Assembly (NCBI RefSeq): GCF_031755915.1 | Contig: NC_083381.1 | Span: forward strand, 7,204,501-7,268,500 | Length of the DNA: 64,000 nt | Reading direction: 5' to 3' | Source of the DNA: Ziziphus jujuba | Taxonomy: Eukaryota > Streptophyta > Magnoliopsida > Rosales > Rhamnaceae | Shown here: positions 11,981-23,763 of the stretch, one piece after another | Layout of the letters: each line of letters starts with the position of its first letter | How positions within the stretch are numbered: the first letter of the stretch is position 1 | Program-made: the position numbers and the translations under genes | Notes under the pieces: model-generated | The model's input: the letters and a program-made list of their open reading frames with translations, nothing else | What the model was told of the DNA's origin: nothing | Database searches by the model: none

Positions 11981-13250
11981 GAAAATTCTGAATGTTGATC
12001 ACATTAAATTTTCTATGGTGATGTTAAATGTTGCTTGTCAGACTGGTTTGGTTTTATACACGCATGATGCATCAATTTCCATCTTTTATAACCACCCTTC
12101 ATTTCTATACTCATCACATCTTCTTACCCTGCTTTTAACTTTGGTTTGTATGACACATGTTACCACTAGCTTTCAAATGCTTCCAGAAAAGCTTGGTTAT
12201 AGCGATTAATCTTTTGATGACATTGTTCTAAAATTAGTAATTCTGCATCTTTTCCTACGGTCCACGGTTGACGTTGCTTTCAGACATCTCCCAAGGTTGT
12301 CAAAACTGATGGTCACCGTTGGTGTCCTGATTCTTTTATACTATTATCCTTGTTGTGACCCTTCAACATTCATTATTAAGGCCAAAACTATATTCATCCG
12401 CAATCCGTTGTTCCTGTGGGATTTTCATCCCTCTTAGATAAATTGTGAGGGATTATGTATCTTCAGTAGGGAAACTCGGTTTGTTTGTTTTCAGAAACAG
12501 CGTGCTAAATAAATAAACTTCTCTCTTTTTTCCGAGTGCAAGACTGGAATAGAAGATGTGTACATATCTTCTGTTCACTTGCTCATTTATTTCACTTTCT
12601 TTAATTCTAACAGTAAGATTCATTCTGCCCATAATTTTCTATCCATTTTTCTTGACCTTGATGGTTTTGGACTCGCCAATACAGAACACTAACACATACT
12701 CAAATCAATATCATTGTCAATTGCATACATTTTTCTAGTGCATACTTGCATTTGTTATTCTTCACTTGTGCTTCTTTTCAACTTCCTTTTGGCCTTTTTA
12801 ACACCATATGAATTTGCTTAATTATGCAGACGCATTGCCTTCCTTGCTTAAATTGTGGATATGAGGGTGATTGAATTGGTGAGGTTTTCACAGCTGCTTC
12901 ACTAACAGCCATGCCATTTGGATTTTATTAGATTTTCAAAGCTCTAGGGTATATTTGTGGCTAGAGCTAGCTTTTGTGGCCATATATTAAATTAGGAAGT
13001 TGGGGGATCTTTAAGCACAGCTCATCATCGATCCAAAATTTGATATAAATGCGGATGGATATTGTCAGCTGAGCTATCCCCCGAGGGATTGTGGTTAGAG
13101 GTAGAGTTGCTTAGACTTTATTGCCCATTGGCTGGATATTCAATTTATTTATTTCTATTATATTTTTACTTTTCCTTTTTTCTCTTTTCATATCAAACAG
13201 AGTACACAAGAAAAAGGCAAACAATATTTGTGACTGTAAAGAATTTTATT
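11981..13250 (+). other. 3' UTR of the EDR2_C gene, possibly spliced
   Basis: The last codons contain AAATG|GTAAGA, a strong donor overlapping the stop codon (GT at 11977-11978). Good acceptors follow at TTTCAG|ACATC (exon from 12284) and TATGCAG|ACGC (exon from 12830). Joining to either acceptor creates TGA immediately, so spliced and unspliced products would differ only by the final Trp. Sequence to about 13250 is T-rich without coding features. The true poly(A) site is unknown. Confidence 0.4.
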
Positions 13251-13259
13251 TAACTTACA

Positions 13260-15314
13260 AGAGCACAGTGTTTTTCATCTCAAATACAGCAACAATTTTT
13301 GTACATCCCTAATTGTGCCTGTTTCCAAGTACATCTCTTCGGACAAACCTTTGGAAAATGGTGTTCCGTTTTCAAATTCAGTAACAGGGAAAAAGGAGCG
13401 AGGGAGGGAGAGAAAAATTAAGAAAAAATAAAAAAAGAAAGGCAAGAGAAGTGAGGAAGAGAGATTAAATAGATTTGATGTTTAAATTAGAGGAAAGAGG
13501 TTTCTTGTTAAATCAAGTGGATCAAGAATGCAAAAGAATAAATGAACTTAGTCCCCCCAGTTTTTTGCTGAGGATACAGAATATATTTATTAAAAAAAAA
13601 AAAACAAAAAAAAACAAAAAAAACAACTATTTTACGATACATATAATTTTTAAATTTCACGTTTTTCTGCTGCAAAAGAACTAGCTCTAATTAATTGAAA
13701 AAAAATTGAGTTAAAAGAATAAATTGTTCACAATAAACATATATCAATGGAATTAAAATTAAATTCATGATCGACATGTCGATGGAATTAAATTTTGAAG
13801 TAGATTTTTCTCAACAATCACTTTCCACTATAAATGTTTGATAGATTTTGAAGTACGTTCTTGTTAAATGAATGATCATTTCCATTATGAGGTTAACATG
13901 TTCAGAACATCTGACTTAAATAATTTGATATGGTTCACACTTACATTATTTAGAGAGATAATATCCATTGAAACAAACTAGAACGTAAACTTTTCCATTT
14001 AACCTTAAATTATCACAAAAACCAAAATTTTTATAAATCATTTCAAACCATATTTTGAATCCATAATCCAAACATCCTCTCAAAAAAAAAAAAAAAAATT
14101 TGAATAGTAGTAGTCCCTCGAACACAGTTTGACAAAGAACGAGTATGGCCACTGACCTACAAAATGCAGGCAGTTGGCATTCATTTTGAATTCGCCCTAC
14201 TAATATGCTTTCCTCTTATTCTCAATCATTTCACAAGAATTGGAGGGGTTTTCCAAAACCCAGCACATCACCATTATTGCCCACTACAATCGGTCAGTAC
14301 CAACAAAGATCATTGTTCCATCGTCCATCCTTATTTCCCCACCCAAAAAAAATAAAAATAAAAAATAAAAAAAGGGAAAACAAAACCAGAACAAGAAACA
14401 CAGACAAATCAATACTAAAAGCATTCTGCAAACAAGAGGAAATGGAATTCAAGAAAGGTTAAGACCACCTCCATTGTCTATCTCACTATTGCCGTTAAAC
14501 AGTGTTTTGAAATAGTACCAAATGCTAATGGAACAAAAAACTGGGAAAAAAATAAAAAAAAGGGGGAAAAGTTTAAAATCTGCAAAAGAATGAACCATAG
14601 ACTGTTTATTAGAGCATCCTATCTAATAATCCAATTTTCTTGTCATGGTTTTGCTCTTCTTCCAACTATACACTGAAGAGCAATCAAGCTGGTATTAACT
14701 TACTTCTATGGAGTATGGATCGATAAATACAAATAGATGTTTCAAAACCTAATTGCAGAAACAACCAGCCGTCGGAGAGCTCTAGGCAGTTTCACAAAAT
14801 TTTGGAAGAAAGTTACTTGAAAGCAGAATTTTCTATTTTACAGTAATCATTCTTTTAAAAAACATATCATAACGTGGACATTACAAAAAAATTTCTGCCA
14901 TTCCAGACAATGGCAACCTGAGATATACATTACTTGACATCAGTTAGAATATGGTGAGAATCATGATGATCCAATTCCAAAAACAAAATAATAAACACAT
15001 AAAGAAGAAGAAAGCCTTCAATTGTTGAATCACTTGGAAAATTTTAGAGCATGCAGACTTTAGGTTGTGCCAAATCTCCCTCGAAAATGAAGTAACAAGA
15101 AAAGGTAAAACAAAATAGTAGGCCAAAAACTTCCAGAAACTTGTAAGAAGATAGTAGCTTGCCGTACTTGAATTTTTGAGTCAATGAACATAGGAATATT
15201 TTGTCATGCATGCAAAAGTTGCAACTCTAATATTAAAGAAGTGGTATAAACCACAAGACCAACAGCCTCTTACTAGTTATCCCATGATTGTCTTGACCAG
15301 TTTCATAGTCATAA
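13260..15314. other. Intergenic between EDR2_C and RBL13 genes
   Basis: No coding family is recognised. Poly-A/T tracts lie near 13600 and 14085. The small ORFs at 13475, 13946, 14205 and 14944 are low-complexity and not supported. Part of 14500-15300 may be transcribed as the 3' UTR of the rhomboid gene on the minus strand. Confidence 0.45.
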
Positions 15315-15371
15315 TTAATCGCGAAGATCAACATTTGGAGCAAGGCCTCCAACAGGATGCCACTGAATGAC
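15315..15371 (-). other. Possible alternative terminal exon of the rhomboid gene
   Basis: On the minus strand an acceptor TTATTTCTAG precedes an open 18-codon stretch ending in TAA (15315-15317), with conserved-looking pieces such as QWHPVGGLAP and NVDLRD. It is in frame with the 30-bp candidate exon 16312-16341. I could not find a strong donor in the rhomboid CDS that puts both in this frame: the good donor GCAG|GTACTG near the stop codon is phase 1. It may therefore be part of a spliced 3' UTR, a minor isoform, or chance. Confidence 0.3.
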
Positions 15372-16311
15372 CTAGAAATAAACGGTACAAGCATTCAAAT
15401 TCATGCCTCAAAAAGTAAAAATCTTTGTTACATAAGATATATTCAAACGTTCTACAAAACTAATCCTTGAATATAGAACTTGAATATAATAGCCAAGGGA
15501 TTATTTCTCAGAATCTTTTTGAAATAACAGTGTTCGACTTGAACAGTTAATGCTTATCAGATAAAGTTTTCATTCATGATATCGTTCCGTATTTCACACT
15601 AAAATGGCAACGGATCACCCTTGCTTTTTCATTTATGTTCTTTCTATTTCCTTTTCTCTCCCCCACCAAAGTCACATGCCCAACAAAACATAATCAAAGG
15701 GTAATGAAGGCCAACTGCCCTCAATGCATTTTTTCAGCATCTCTTTTAAGTTGTTTGAGCCATTATGTGTTTTTGCCAACAGCCATTATGGTTTCAGCTT
15801 TTAACATAGTGTCACACTCAATATATAAAACTCCCAATAACAATCTAAAAGTTTGTTCCTAAAGAGATTCACAAGAGTATTTTCTTATAGAGGACAGAAG
15901 GCACAGGAAACTTGAACAGAGTCAGACCAAATATCTCAAGATTTTTCTTTTGAGATATTTTGTAAAAAGAATTTAGTAGCAGGTGCATCTACATATTACA
16001 TTTCAGCTCCCACGATCAAGGCTGAGAGGACAACTTTGAAAAAATTAACAGACCACATATAAAATCTGTAATTAGCTGCTTTTGCCTTAAAATTTGCTAA
16101 CAATCATATAGTAAACAAGCTTATAAATGCACCATAAAAGATATAAAGAATTTTTTTTCCCTTCCACTTCTTTTGGAAAATAATTGTAAAATATACATAT
16201 AGTAGCTGCTCAATTTAATATAGCCACAAATATAATTTATCATGATAAAATTGGTCCCTGGAACAACAAGCATAGGCGAAGATAACAACAATGAACAGTA
16301 ATCTTACATAC

Positions 16312-16341
16312 CAAATTTAGCACAACAGCATGCATCTGCCA
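16312..16341 (-). other. Possible 30-bp micro-exon downstream of the rhomboid CDS
   Basis: On the minus strand CTCCTCACAG|TGG...TTTG|GTATGTAAG shows a good acceptor and a near-consensus donor 30 bases apart. It lies 97 bases past the rhomboid stop codon. It would join to the acceptor at 15372. Transcript evidence would be needed to call it. Confidence 0.35.
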
Positions 16342-16438
16342 CTGTGAGGAGTTAAAAACGAATCATTTCAAAACTTGTAACTTCGTAGCAGAAGGCATAT
16401 AAGAACTAAAGCCCATGCAGGTAGATCATGACAAGATA

Positions 16439-17254
16439 CTACACAAGCTCAGTACCTGCTACTGGTAATGCACTCATTTGCAATGTTCTACCATTTCCTG
16501 ACCCAAGAAACCGCACGGATGGCAAGGAAGGATCTGTAACAGATTCAATCTCAAGGAAATTAAAATCATAAGCACCAGAGCGCTTCAAGCTGAATATAAA
16601 CACAACTGCAATCCATCCTAACATCGAAACTGCCCAAAAATTGTTCATCCCATGAATCAAACCCCATGCAATAGCATATCCAACAATGATTCCTGATAAA
16701 TGCCCTAGAAAACTTGCTTGTGGAACAATAATCGAAGTAAAAATCAGCGACTCGAATGGAGCAAAACTTATGGGAAGCGAAAGAAACCCAAAAAGATCCA
16801 ACTTTGAAGAAGGTTGCTTTACAGAAAGAATGGTCATCCACCCAAAAACAACACAAGAATATCCAACAGCAGTCACTCTTCTAAAATACTCAAGCTTGAA
16901 TCTCTGGATCAGGATATGGTACATACCCAAAACTAGCAACCCAGAGAGTACAACCATGACAAGTGAGTACTGGAGATAATATTCCACCCCAAGTCCCAAA
17001 TGCCCCAATTTCTCTACTATCCCAAGACTCCAAAGTGCACTCATGTTGAATACAAGATGAAGTATGCTTATATGAGAAAAGGCTGAAGTTATGATCCTCC
17101 AATGGTGCCCTTCAATGGCGGTTTCATAACTCAACCCCACGTGTGAATACCCAATGTGTTTTTTCTGTATATAGAACCAAATTGCACAGCATATTCCTAT
17201 GATACAACTTGTGGCTGGTTTTTCCAAGATCTCATAAAACAATGGCCTTCCCAT
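16439..17254 (-). CDS. RBL13: Rhomboid-like protein 13
   Basis: A 271-residue polytopic membrane protein of the rhomboid family. The catalytic serine motif is present (G131-Y-S133-C-V-V-F-G138), as is the partner histidine (GH185LSG); the pair forms the Ser-His dyad of intramembrane serine proteases. The conserved H66-x3-N70 of the oxyanion region ([13 protein letters not shown]) is also intact. About six hydrophobic segments can be seen (residues 15-29, 60-80, 95-115, 125-145, 182-200, 207-223), and the C-terminal tail is soluble. The overall sequence, especially the block [19 protein letters not shown] and what follows, is that of plant RBL13. Length is close to that family's usual ~270. 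An in-frame TAG directly precedes the ATG, fixing the start. The plant substrate is unknown. The reading frame is intact, and only the C-terminus may vary (see downstream candidate exons). Confidence 0.93.
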   Translation of the reverse strand: MGRPLFYEILEKPATSCIIGICCAIWFYIQKKHIGYSHVGLSYETAIEGHHWRIITSAFSHISILHLVFNMSALWSLGIVEKLGHLGLGVEYYLQYSLVMVVLSGLLVLGMYHILIQRFKLEYFRRVTAVGYSCVVFGWMTILSVKQPSSKLDLFGFLSLPISFAPFESLIFTSIIVPQASFLGHLSGIIVGYAIAWGLIHGMNNFWAVSMLGWIAVVFIFSLKRSGAYDFNFLEIESVTDPSLPSVRFLGSGNGRTLQMSALPVAGTELV

Positions 17255-17880
17255 CTATCCCAATTCTTTTACTATCCTTATTCAGACTTCTCGTTCCCTC
17301 TCTATAATGCTTCAAAGCTGATTACACCAGTCAACTCCACAGTTTCCACAGTTACAGCAACAAGTTCATGAAGATCGAAAGCACTTTTGCACAACCGCAA
17401 ATAACAAATCGAGCTACCTCAAAAAATTTCAAATGGATTTCTTCAAATCTTTCTCATACGAGTAAAGACCCAACTCAGGATCATCAATTCTATACTGCCC
17501 AGATCAAAAACCCCTAAAAAATGTTCAAAATTTAGACATCCGATAATCTCAAAGCATTCAAAAAAACCAATCTGAAAGCTGTGTTTTCTCAAATCATTCA
17601 GGAATATAGTTCTTTTCTCAGCGAATCCACAACAAGTTGCAGGAAGATTTTCTGTGCCAAGAAAATCATAAGCCGAATTCAGTGAGATTTTCTCTTCTTA
17701 TTCGAAACAAGAGAAACAGTGACAAGTGAGAGGGCTTTTGAGAGATCAAAGAATCAGAGACAAAGAAAGAAGTTTCTCACCCGTTGTTGTTAGCTTCAAA
17801 TCGTTTCTTGCTGCTTTCTCTCCTTTTGGCCCTAAATTTTCTGGGACTTTCTGCACAATACAGTAGGCTTCATGAAAACT
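17255..17880 (-). promoter_or_regulatory. 5' UTR and proximal promoter of RBL13
   Basis: Read on the minus strand, about 17780-17870 looks like a leader with a candidate donor AACGG|GTGAGA near 17782, and short upstream stops precede the ATG. The sequence is less AT-rich than the intergenic DNA beyond 17900. No TATA box can be chosen with confidence. Confidence 0.35.
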
Positions 17881-19415
17881 GGTGTATCATTTAAATTACT
17901 GAAATACCCTTCTTCTTTTTTCCCATGGGACGATACTTCGGAAATTTTTTTTCCTCTTTTTTTTATTTTATTATTTATTTATTTTTTTAACTCGTTATCC
18001 TAAATCCGTTTTTTATAATTATTTTCATATATATATATATATATAAAGGGTTATACTATTTTAACTCTTTATTTGTCACCATAGAACAATTTTCTTCTTT
18101 TTTTTTAATACACTTATCAATTATTTTTAGCAACTTTTAGATCTTAATACTAAAAAGAAAAGTCAAGGGCCTCAAAAAAAAAAAAAGAAAAAAAACACAA
18201 ATAAAGGGAAAATTATAAAATACTACGTTTATCAAGTTTCAATTTGTCCAGTAAACTAGATTACCAAAATAAAGTTTAAAATATAAAAATTTTCATGAAA
18301 ATATCAAAAAATATCGAATATCAATAAAAATTTTTATTAAAATTTTAGCATTAGCTTATTTAAACAATTATTTATCAAATTGATTATTAAAATTACAAAA
18401 ATATTGAATAAATATTATATTTTTCTTAACTAATTTAATTTATAATAAATAGTAACGATAATAAATAAATTATTATTGATAAAAATATGCAAAAAAACTA
18501 TATATATTTGATAAATTATTTATTTTACAATTACATTATAATTTATAAATATCATCTCAATACTTATAGAACTCTTAGTATCTTTTTAGTTTTTATTTTG
18601 AAATGTGAAATGTAAAAAATAATTATTTAAAGATTTATCTTCTTAATAAATTTTCATGTAATTATTAATATGTTAACCATAAGAATATTGTATTAAATAT
18701 AGTTATTTTTAATGTTTAATATAATATATTCTATTATTTTTTTAATTTTTATTTGCTTAATATTATTAATTTAAATGCTATCAATACCAATTTTACATAA
18801 TATTATATTATTTTTTATTATTTTTTATTCTTATACAATTAATTATTAACTCATAATTATGGAATTTTAATGAATTCATCTTATACAAAATATATAGCAA
18901 GTATATATATATTTAATCAATGAATAAAATTTATTAAGGTTATCAAATTTCAATTCACTTTATTTTATTTATATTATTAAATATTTAAAAAAATTAAAAT
19001 GTAAGGAAAAAAAAAAGTCACTACAATTAATTTGGTAAAATAATTTACTAAACAGGAATAATTTTTTTTTAAAAAAAAATTCATAGATATTTTCGAAATT
19101 TCCATGGAAATTTTTAGAAATTTATATAAAAGTTTCTAAATTTTCGATGGATATTATAGATTTTTTAACCAAATTGTCAAGGATTTTATGTAAATATTTT
19201 GACAGAATTTTTTATGGAAATATTGGCAAAATTTTAAAAATTTCACTGGATAATATGAAAATTCTATCTGTTTCTATTTGGAATCTAAATTTTATTTCAA
19301 CCCTTTAAAAAAATTAAAATTTCGAGAAAATATTGGATATTCTAAACCTTGTACCAAAAAGAAAAAGAAATTACCCCATAATTTTTCTTTTTCGAAGCAA
19401 AATTCCTCATAGACT
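17881..19415. other. Intergenic, extremely AT-rich
   Basis: Long runs of A/T with TA dinucleotide tracts (18030-18046) and no G/C-rich islands. The repeated 'aaatttc..ggaaattt' type motifs at 19080-19260 are degenerate. No ORF or repeat boundary can be supported. Confidence 0.5.
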
Positions 19416-20452
19416 TTAGCACAGTGGTGCCTTGTAGTAAAACCATTACAAATATTCTAAGTTAAAACCTTGATCTAGATAAAAGAAATTCCTTATCCTT
19501 TAAAATTGTAGTATAAAAAATTTTTGAAATTTTTGTCCCTCAAATTATGCCAGATCTTAAATCTTACACCCTAAACAATTTTCCAATATTTTTACATTCC
19601 AAATTTGCAAAATCCTTGTACTGTTAGTTTTTCTATCATAATACCACCGAAAAAGATGATTAGGTGTAGTGCACATAATGCTCAAATAGGGGTAATTATG
19701 TCATTTACATTAACTCTTTCTCACTCTTATGGGAGTTGATGGAGAGCCTTAAATGGTTAGGGAAGGACACAGGGAAGAACTTCCTCCATAAATGCTTTTA
19801 GATTCTTAGATCTTTTGGTGGAGTGTGAAAGAGAGCATAGAACTTTGTGGTAGATCTTGGATGTTGAAGGTAAAGCACAGCATAGTTTGTTTTTTTAAGA
19901 GTGGTGAATTTGGAAGTTTGGAACTTTAATTTAGGGTTTGCTTTGATAATTAGTTATCGCAAAAAAAAAAAAAAAAAAAATTGAAAAGGAAATTAATGTT
20001 CTTGAAATGCTTAAATTCCTTGGAATTATAGATTCTGATTTTGGATTATATATCTTGTTGAATCCGAATGCAAATTATCAATAGCTTCTTTTTTTTATTT
20101 AAAGGTAGAAAAAGCGATGCAAAGATTCTCTATTTTGTCTCTACTTGGTTATTGATGCCTTACTGGGTTTAAAAAATTATCAAAAATGCATTTAATTGAT
20201 CGAACTAGTATCCCAAGCCAGAGACGACTGGAAATTCCAATCCCTAATTTTAGAAATTAAAAAAGGCAATGTAAATGACATGATTAACCCTATTTAAGCA
20301 TCATGTGTACATATGATCTTTTCTGTTTCGTATTTTGGTAGAAAGACTAACGATGTAAAGATTTTGTAAGTTTACAGTGTAAAATACTAGAAATTTTTTT
20401 TATAAGGCGTAATGTGTAAAACGCAATATAGTTAGGAGCGCCACAATGCTAA
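19416..20452. mobile_element. Inverted-repeat (foldback/MULE-like) element, degenerate
   Basis: The region 19416-19715 and the reverse complement of 20262-20452 resemble each other. The best block is 'ATAATGCTCAAATAGGGGTAATTATGTCATTTACATT' at about 19670-19710, against its near inverse around 20262-20310, and the outer ends are TTAGCAC(A)GTGG(T)GC against AGCGCCACAATGCTAA. There is no transposase inside. A clear target duplication was not found, so the edges are approximate and the class is inference. Confidence 0.45.
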
Positions 20453-21140
20453 TTTTCTTTTTAAAAAGAAGAAAAAAGACTTTGGCATAGTGTTAATTAA
20501 CAAAATATAAGTCAAAATCAAAAGTTTTTTTCTTTTTTCTTAAAAGTTTTAGTTGTACTACCAAATAAACTATATATAATCATATTATAAAAATTATATT
20601 TTAATCCCATTTAAAATTACTAATGAGAATATTTACTAATTAAATCTACTTAAACAACTTATTTATGTAGTCTCATTCTTCCTCTTAAAGCATACACAAG
20701 ATATATTTCTCGCTGTCTAACTCATACTCCATCATAAACTAAGGTTGCAAACACAATGATTATACAAATCATGGAAGCTCAAAAAATGAAAATGTAAGTT
20801 GTATTTAGGTTTTACTTTTAATTTTGTAATGATAAGTTTTGTTTTGTATTTTGTATTTGTTTGTTTTATTTGTTGTTTACCAAAGACATCTAAAACAATT
20901 TCATTGAAAGGCACACTATTGGGTAATGTTCTGCTTGTTAATTAAGTCTAAACAATTTTAAAGAGATTAAGAAGTCTATGATCAACTATCTTTGAAGTTG
21001 TACAGAAATTTATGACAAAATAGTTCAAAAAATATATTCTTAAAAAACATTCAAAAGTACAAAATTCAACAAATTTGAATCTATTAAGAAGTACAAAAAG
21101 AAACATATTCAAAGTTATTTAGAAGGTTTCAATCAAATTA
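20453..21140. other. Intergenic, AT-rich; nothing recognised
   Basis: Short low-complexity ORFs only. The right edge is set by the LTR of the gypsy element. The five bases before it (AATTA) are one mismatch from the five after the element (AATGA), a candidate target duplication. Confidence 0.5.
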
Positions 21141-22019
21141 TGATACGCTCACGGATGCGTGTATGGTAGTGAGATGATGATTTTGAGTCAATGAAATGAA
21201 AGTGAATAACCAGATGGTGATTGGATATGGAGATGGGATAAAAAACAATTGCAAGGAACTTAAAAACAGAAGGAAAAAAAAATTAAAATAAAATAAAATA
21301 TATCCAACCAAGACCCACTACATATTTAGAGGTAGGAACCTATGGTATTGACTTATAACCCTTTATCTATGGAAGATAATAACCATAAGTATAAAGACAC
21401 TCTCAAGTGAGTAGCCTGAAGGTCTAAGAGTAATGGTGAAAAAATAATTCTCAATGAGAGAAAATTTCATTAAAAAAAAAATCCATCTCCTTACAAATGG
21501 AAAAATAAAATCCTTAAATAAAGTCTAAGACTTTTTAGAAATCCTAGACAAAGCATTAAAGATTATTTTGACTTATTTTGAACCAGTTAGAATTATCTTA
21601 TATAGTTATTATACGTCCAAAATTACCAAGATAAAATTAAATGCTTAATTTAACCTAGTTGGGTCTAGCTAGCATCAAATTACATGGTTCGGACGTTCTA
21701 AAATACTTGGTCTCTTAAAATAGCACCAAAACAGTCCATTTTGCAATTTCCTCAAGCCCATTTTATAATTCTCCAAGCCCAAAATGTCCCTCTTTAATTT
21801 TGGCTTACTTTCCAAACCAAAAACACTTGATCTTGGGCTATCAAATAGTTGTTCTTAAACTTAGAATTCTCAAAAGTGGATTTGGTAATGTCCTCCTCTT
21901 TAAACACATCAAGATCCTTCATGAATGCAAATAAGGCCTCCTTGAATCTTTTGGCTCTACTTTGAGTAATTGGGCCTTAAGGTAGCTGAAAGGGATCGTT
22001 GGAAGTGTGATGTGCATCA
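21141..22019 (-). repeat. 3' LTR of element A
   Basis: 879 bp, collinear with 27646-28529. Element strand begins TGATGCACATC and ends GTATCA. It follows the purine tract directly. Its U3 end encodes the C-terminal tail of Pol (basic PITR-type peptide, also seen in the other LTR copy). Confidence 0.9.
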
Positions 22020-22031
22020 TTCCCCTTCTTT
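22020..22031 (-). promoter_or_regulatory. Polypurine tract (PPT) of element A
   Basis: On the minus strand AAAGAAGGGGAA lies directly against the TGATGC start of the 3' LTR. It is the plus-strand DNA primer site in reverse transcription. Confidence 0.85.
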
Positions 22032-23110
22032 GAAGAGATTCGTCCTCGAATCTTCACCTGCATCAAAGAAAGATAAATCACTAACATTGAATGTGGAACT
22101 CATGTTGTACTCACCAGGAAAGTCAATTTTATAAGCATTGTCATTAATGTTCTCTAAGACTTGAAATGGACCATCCCCTCTTGGATGCAACTTAGTCTTC
22201 CTCCTTTCGGGAAATCTCTTCTCTCTCATGTGCACCCAAACCCAATCTCCTGGTTCAAAAATCACTTGCTTCCTTCCCTTAGTAGCCTTCTTTTCATAGA
22301 TTTTAGTTTTCTTCTCAATGTGCTCTTTCACCTTGGTGTGTAAGTCCTACACAAACTTTGCTTTTGCTTTGCCATCCGTGGAAACAATTTCATTAGTAGG
22401 TAAGGGTAGCAAATCCAATGGTGTAAGGGGATTAAAACCATAAACAATTTCAAATGTTAAACAATTGGTGGATGAATGCAATGTCCTATTGTAGGCAAAT
22501 TCTATGTGTGGCAAACAATCTTCCCAATTTTTCAAATTCCTTTGAATCAAAGCTCTCAGCAAAGTTCCTAAAGTTCTATTAACCACTTCAGTTTGTCCAT
22601 CCGTTTGTGGATGACAAGTGGATGAAAACAATAGCTTTGTTCATAACTTTCCCCAAAGTGTTTTTCAAAAATGACTTAAAAACTTAACAACCCTATCCGA
22701 AACAATGGTTTTGGAAATACCATGTAGTCTAACTATCTCCCTAAAGAACAAATCAGCAACATGTGTAGCATCATTTATTTTGCTACATGGAATGAAATAA
22801 GCTATTTTTGAAAATCTATCTACTACCACAAAGATAGAATCCTTTCCTTTGCTAGACCGTGGAAAACCTAAAACCAAAACCATTGAAATGTCTATCCAAG
22901 GGGCATTTGGAATAGGTAATGGAGTGTACAAACCATGTGGTTGTACTTTGGATTTGGCCTTTTTGCAAGTAATGCATCATTGGCAAACCTTCTCCACATC
23001 CTTTCTCATGTGTGGCCAAAAGAAGTGCTCACCTAAGATTTCTAATGTTTTAACAACACCAAAATACCCCATAAGGCCACCCTCATGTCTCTCCAACTAG
23101 TAATTCCCTA
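22020..23110 (-). pseudogene. Integrase of element A, decayed
   Basis: Fragments in order on the minus strand: a zinc-finger region (about 23083 to 22950) with an altered first His (GYFG) and a stop in the second Cys half; a core piece at 22931-22665 ([20 protein letters not shown]); a core piece with [15 protein letters not shown] at 22631-22347; and the C-terminal GPY-type region at 22331-22017 (PGDWVWV, PRGDGPFQVL, FNVSDLS). The Asp expected in the block before LGFPRS is replaced (SMVLVLGFP), so the DDE triad is incomplete. Frameshifts separate the pieces. A chromodomain is not obvious. Confidence 0.85.
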
Positions 23111-23763
23111 AGTGAACATTGTGGCACACAAAGTTTGTTTTCCCTAAATAAATATCCATCATTTCTATAAAACTTATCAAAAGAAATCTTTTCACATGCA
23201 GCAATCACATTTCCAAAATCAGGATCTTTTGCATACAATTCTTTAATTTGTTCAAATCCTAACATCTTAGCATTCAAGGTTGAGATTAGAGTGTACCTCA
23301 TTGACAATGCATCTGCCACTATGTTCTCCTTTCCTTACTTGTATTTGATGATGTATAGGAACGATTCTATGAACTCCACCCAGTTGGCATGTCTTCTTTG
23401 CAACTTGCTTTGCCCTTTGATATGCCTTAAGGAATCATGATCCGTATGGATGATGAACTCCTTGGGCCAAAGATAATGCTACCAAGTCTCCAAAGTTCGG
23501 TATAAAGCATATAATTCCTTATCGTACACAAAGTAATTCAAAGCATCTCCTCCAAGTTTTTTACTAAAGTAAGCTATGGGCCTCCCGTCCTCCATCAAAA
23601 CACCTCCTATGCCAAGACCAGAAGCATCACATTCGATTTCAAAAGTTTTAGCAAAATTAGGTAAAGCAAGAACAGGTGCATTTGTTAGCTTATTTTTAAG
23701 AGTATTAAAAGCTCTCTCTTGTTCTTCTCCCCATTTGAAAATTATATTTTTCTTAACAAGCAT
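23111..23763 (-). pseudogene. RNase H domain of element A Pol, decayed
   Basis: The piece 23763-23479 carries [13 protein letters not shown] and [11 protein letters not shown], the conserved start of the gypsy RNase H, and DKELYAL with its Glu. A TAG interrupts right after ETW (23479-23481). Further on, HTDHDSL and NIVADALS are recognisable. It normally degrades the RNA strand during reverse transcription and is inactive here because of the stop. Confidence 0.8.
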
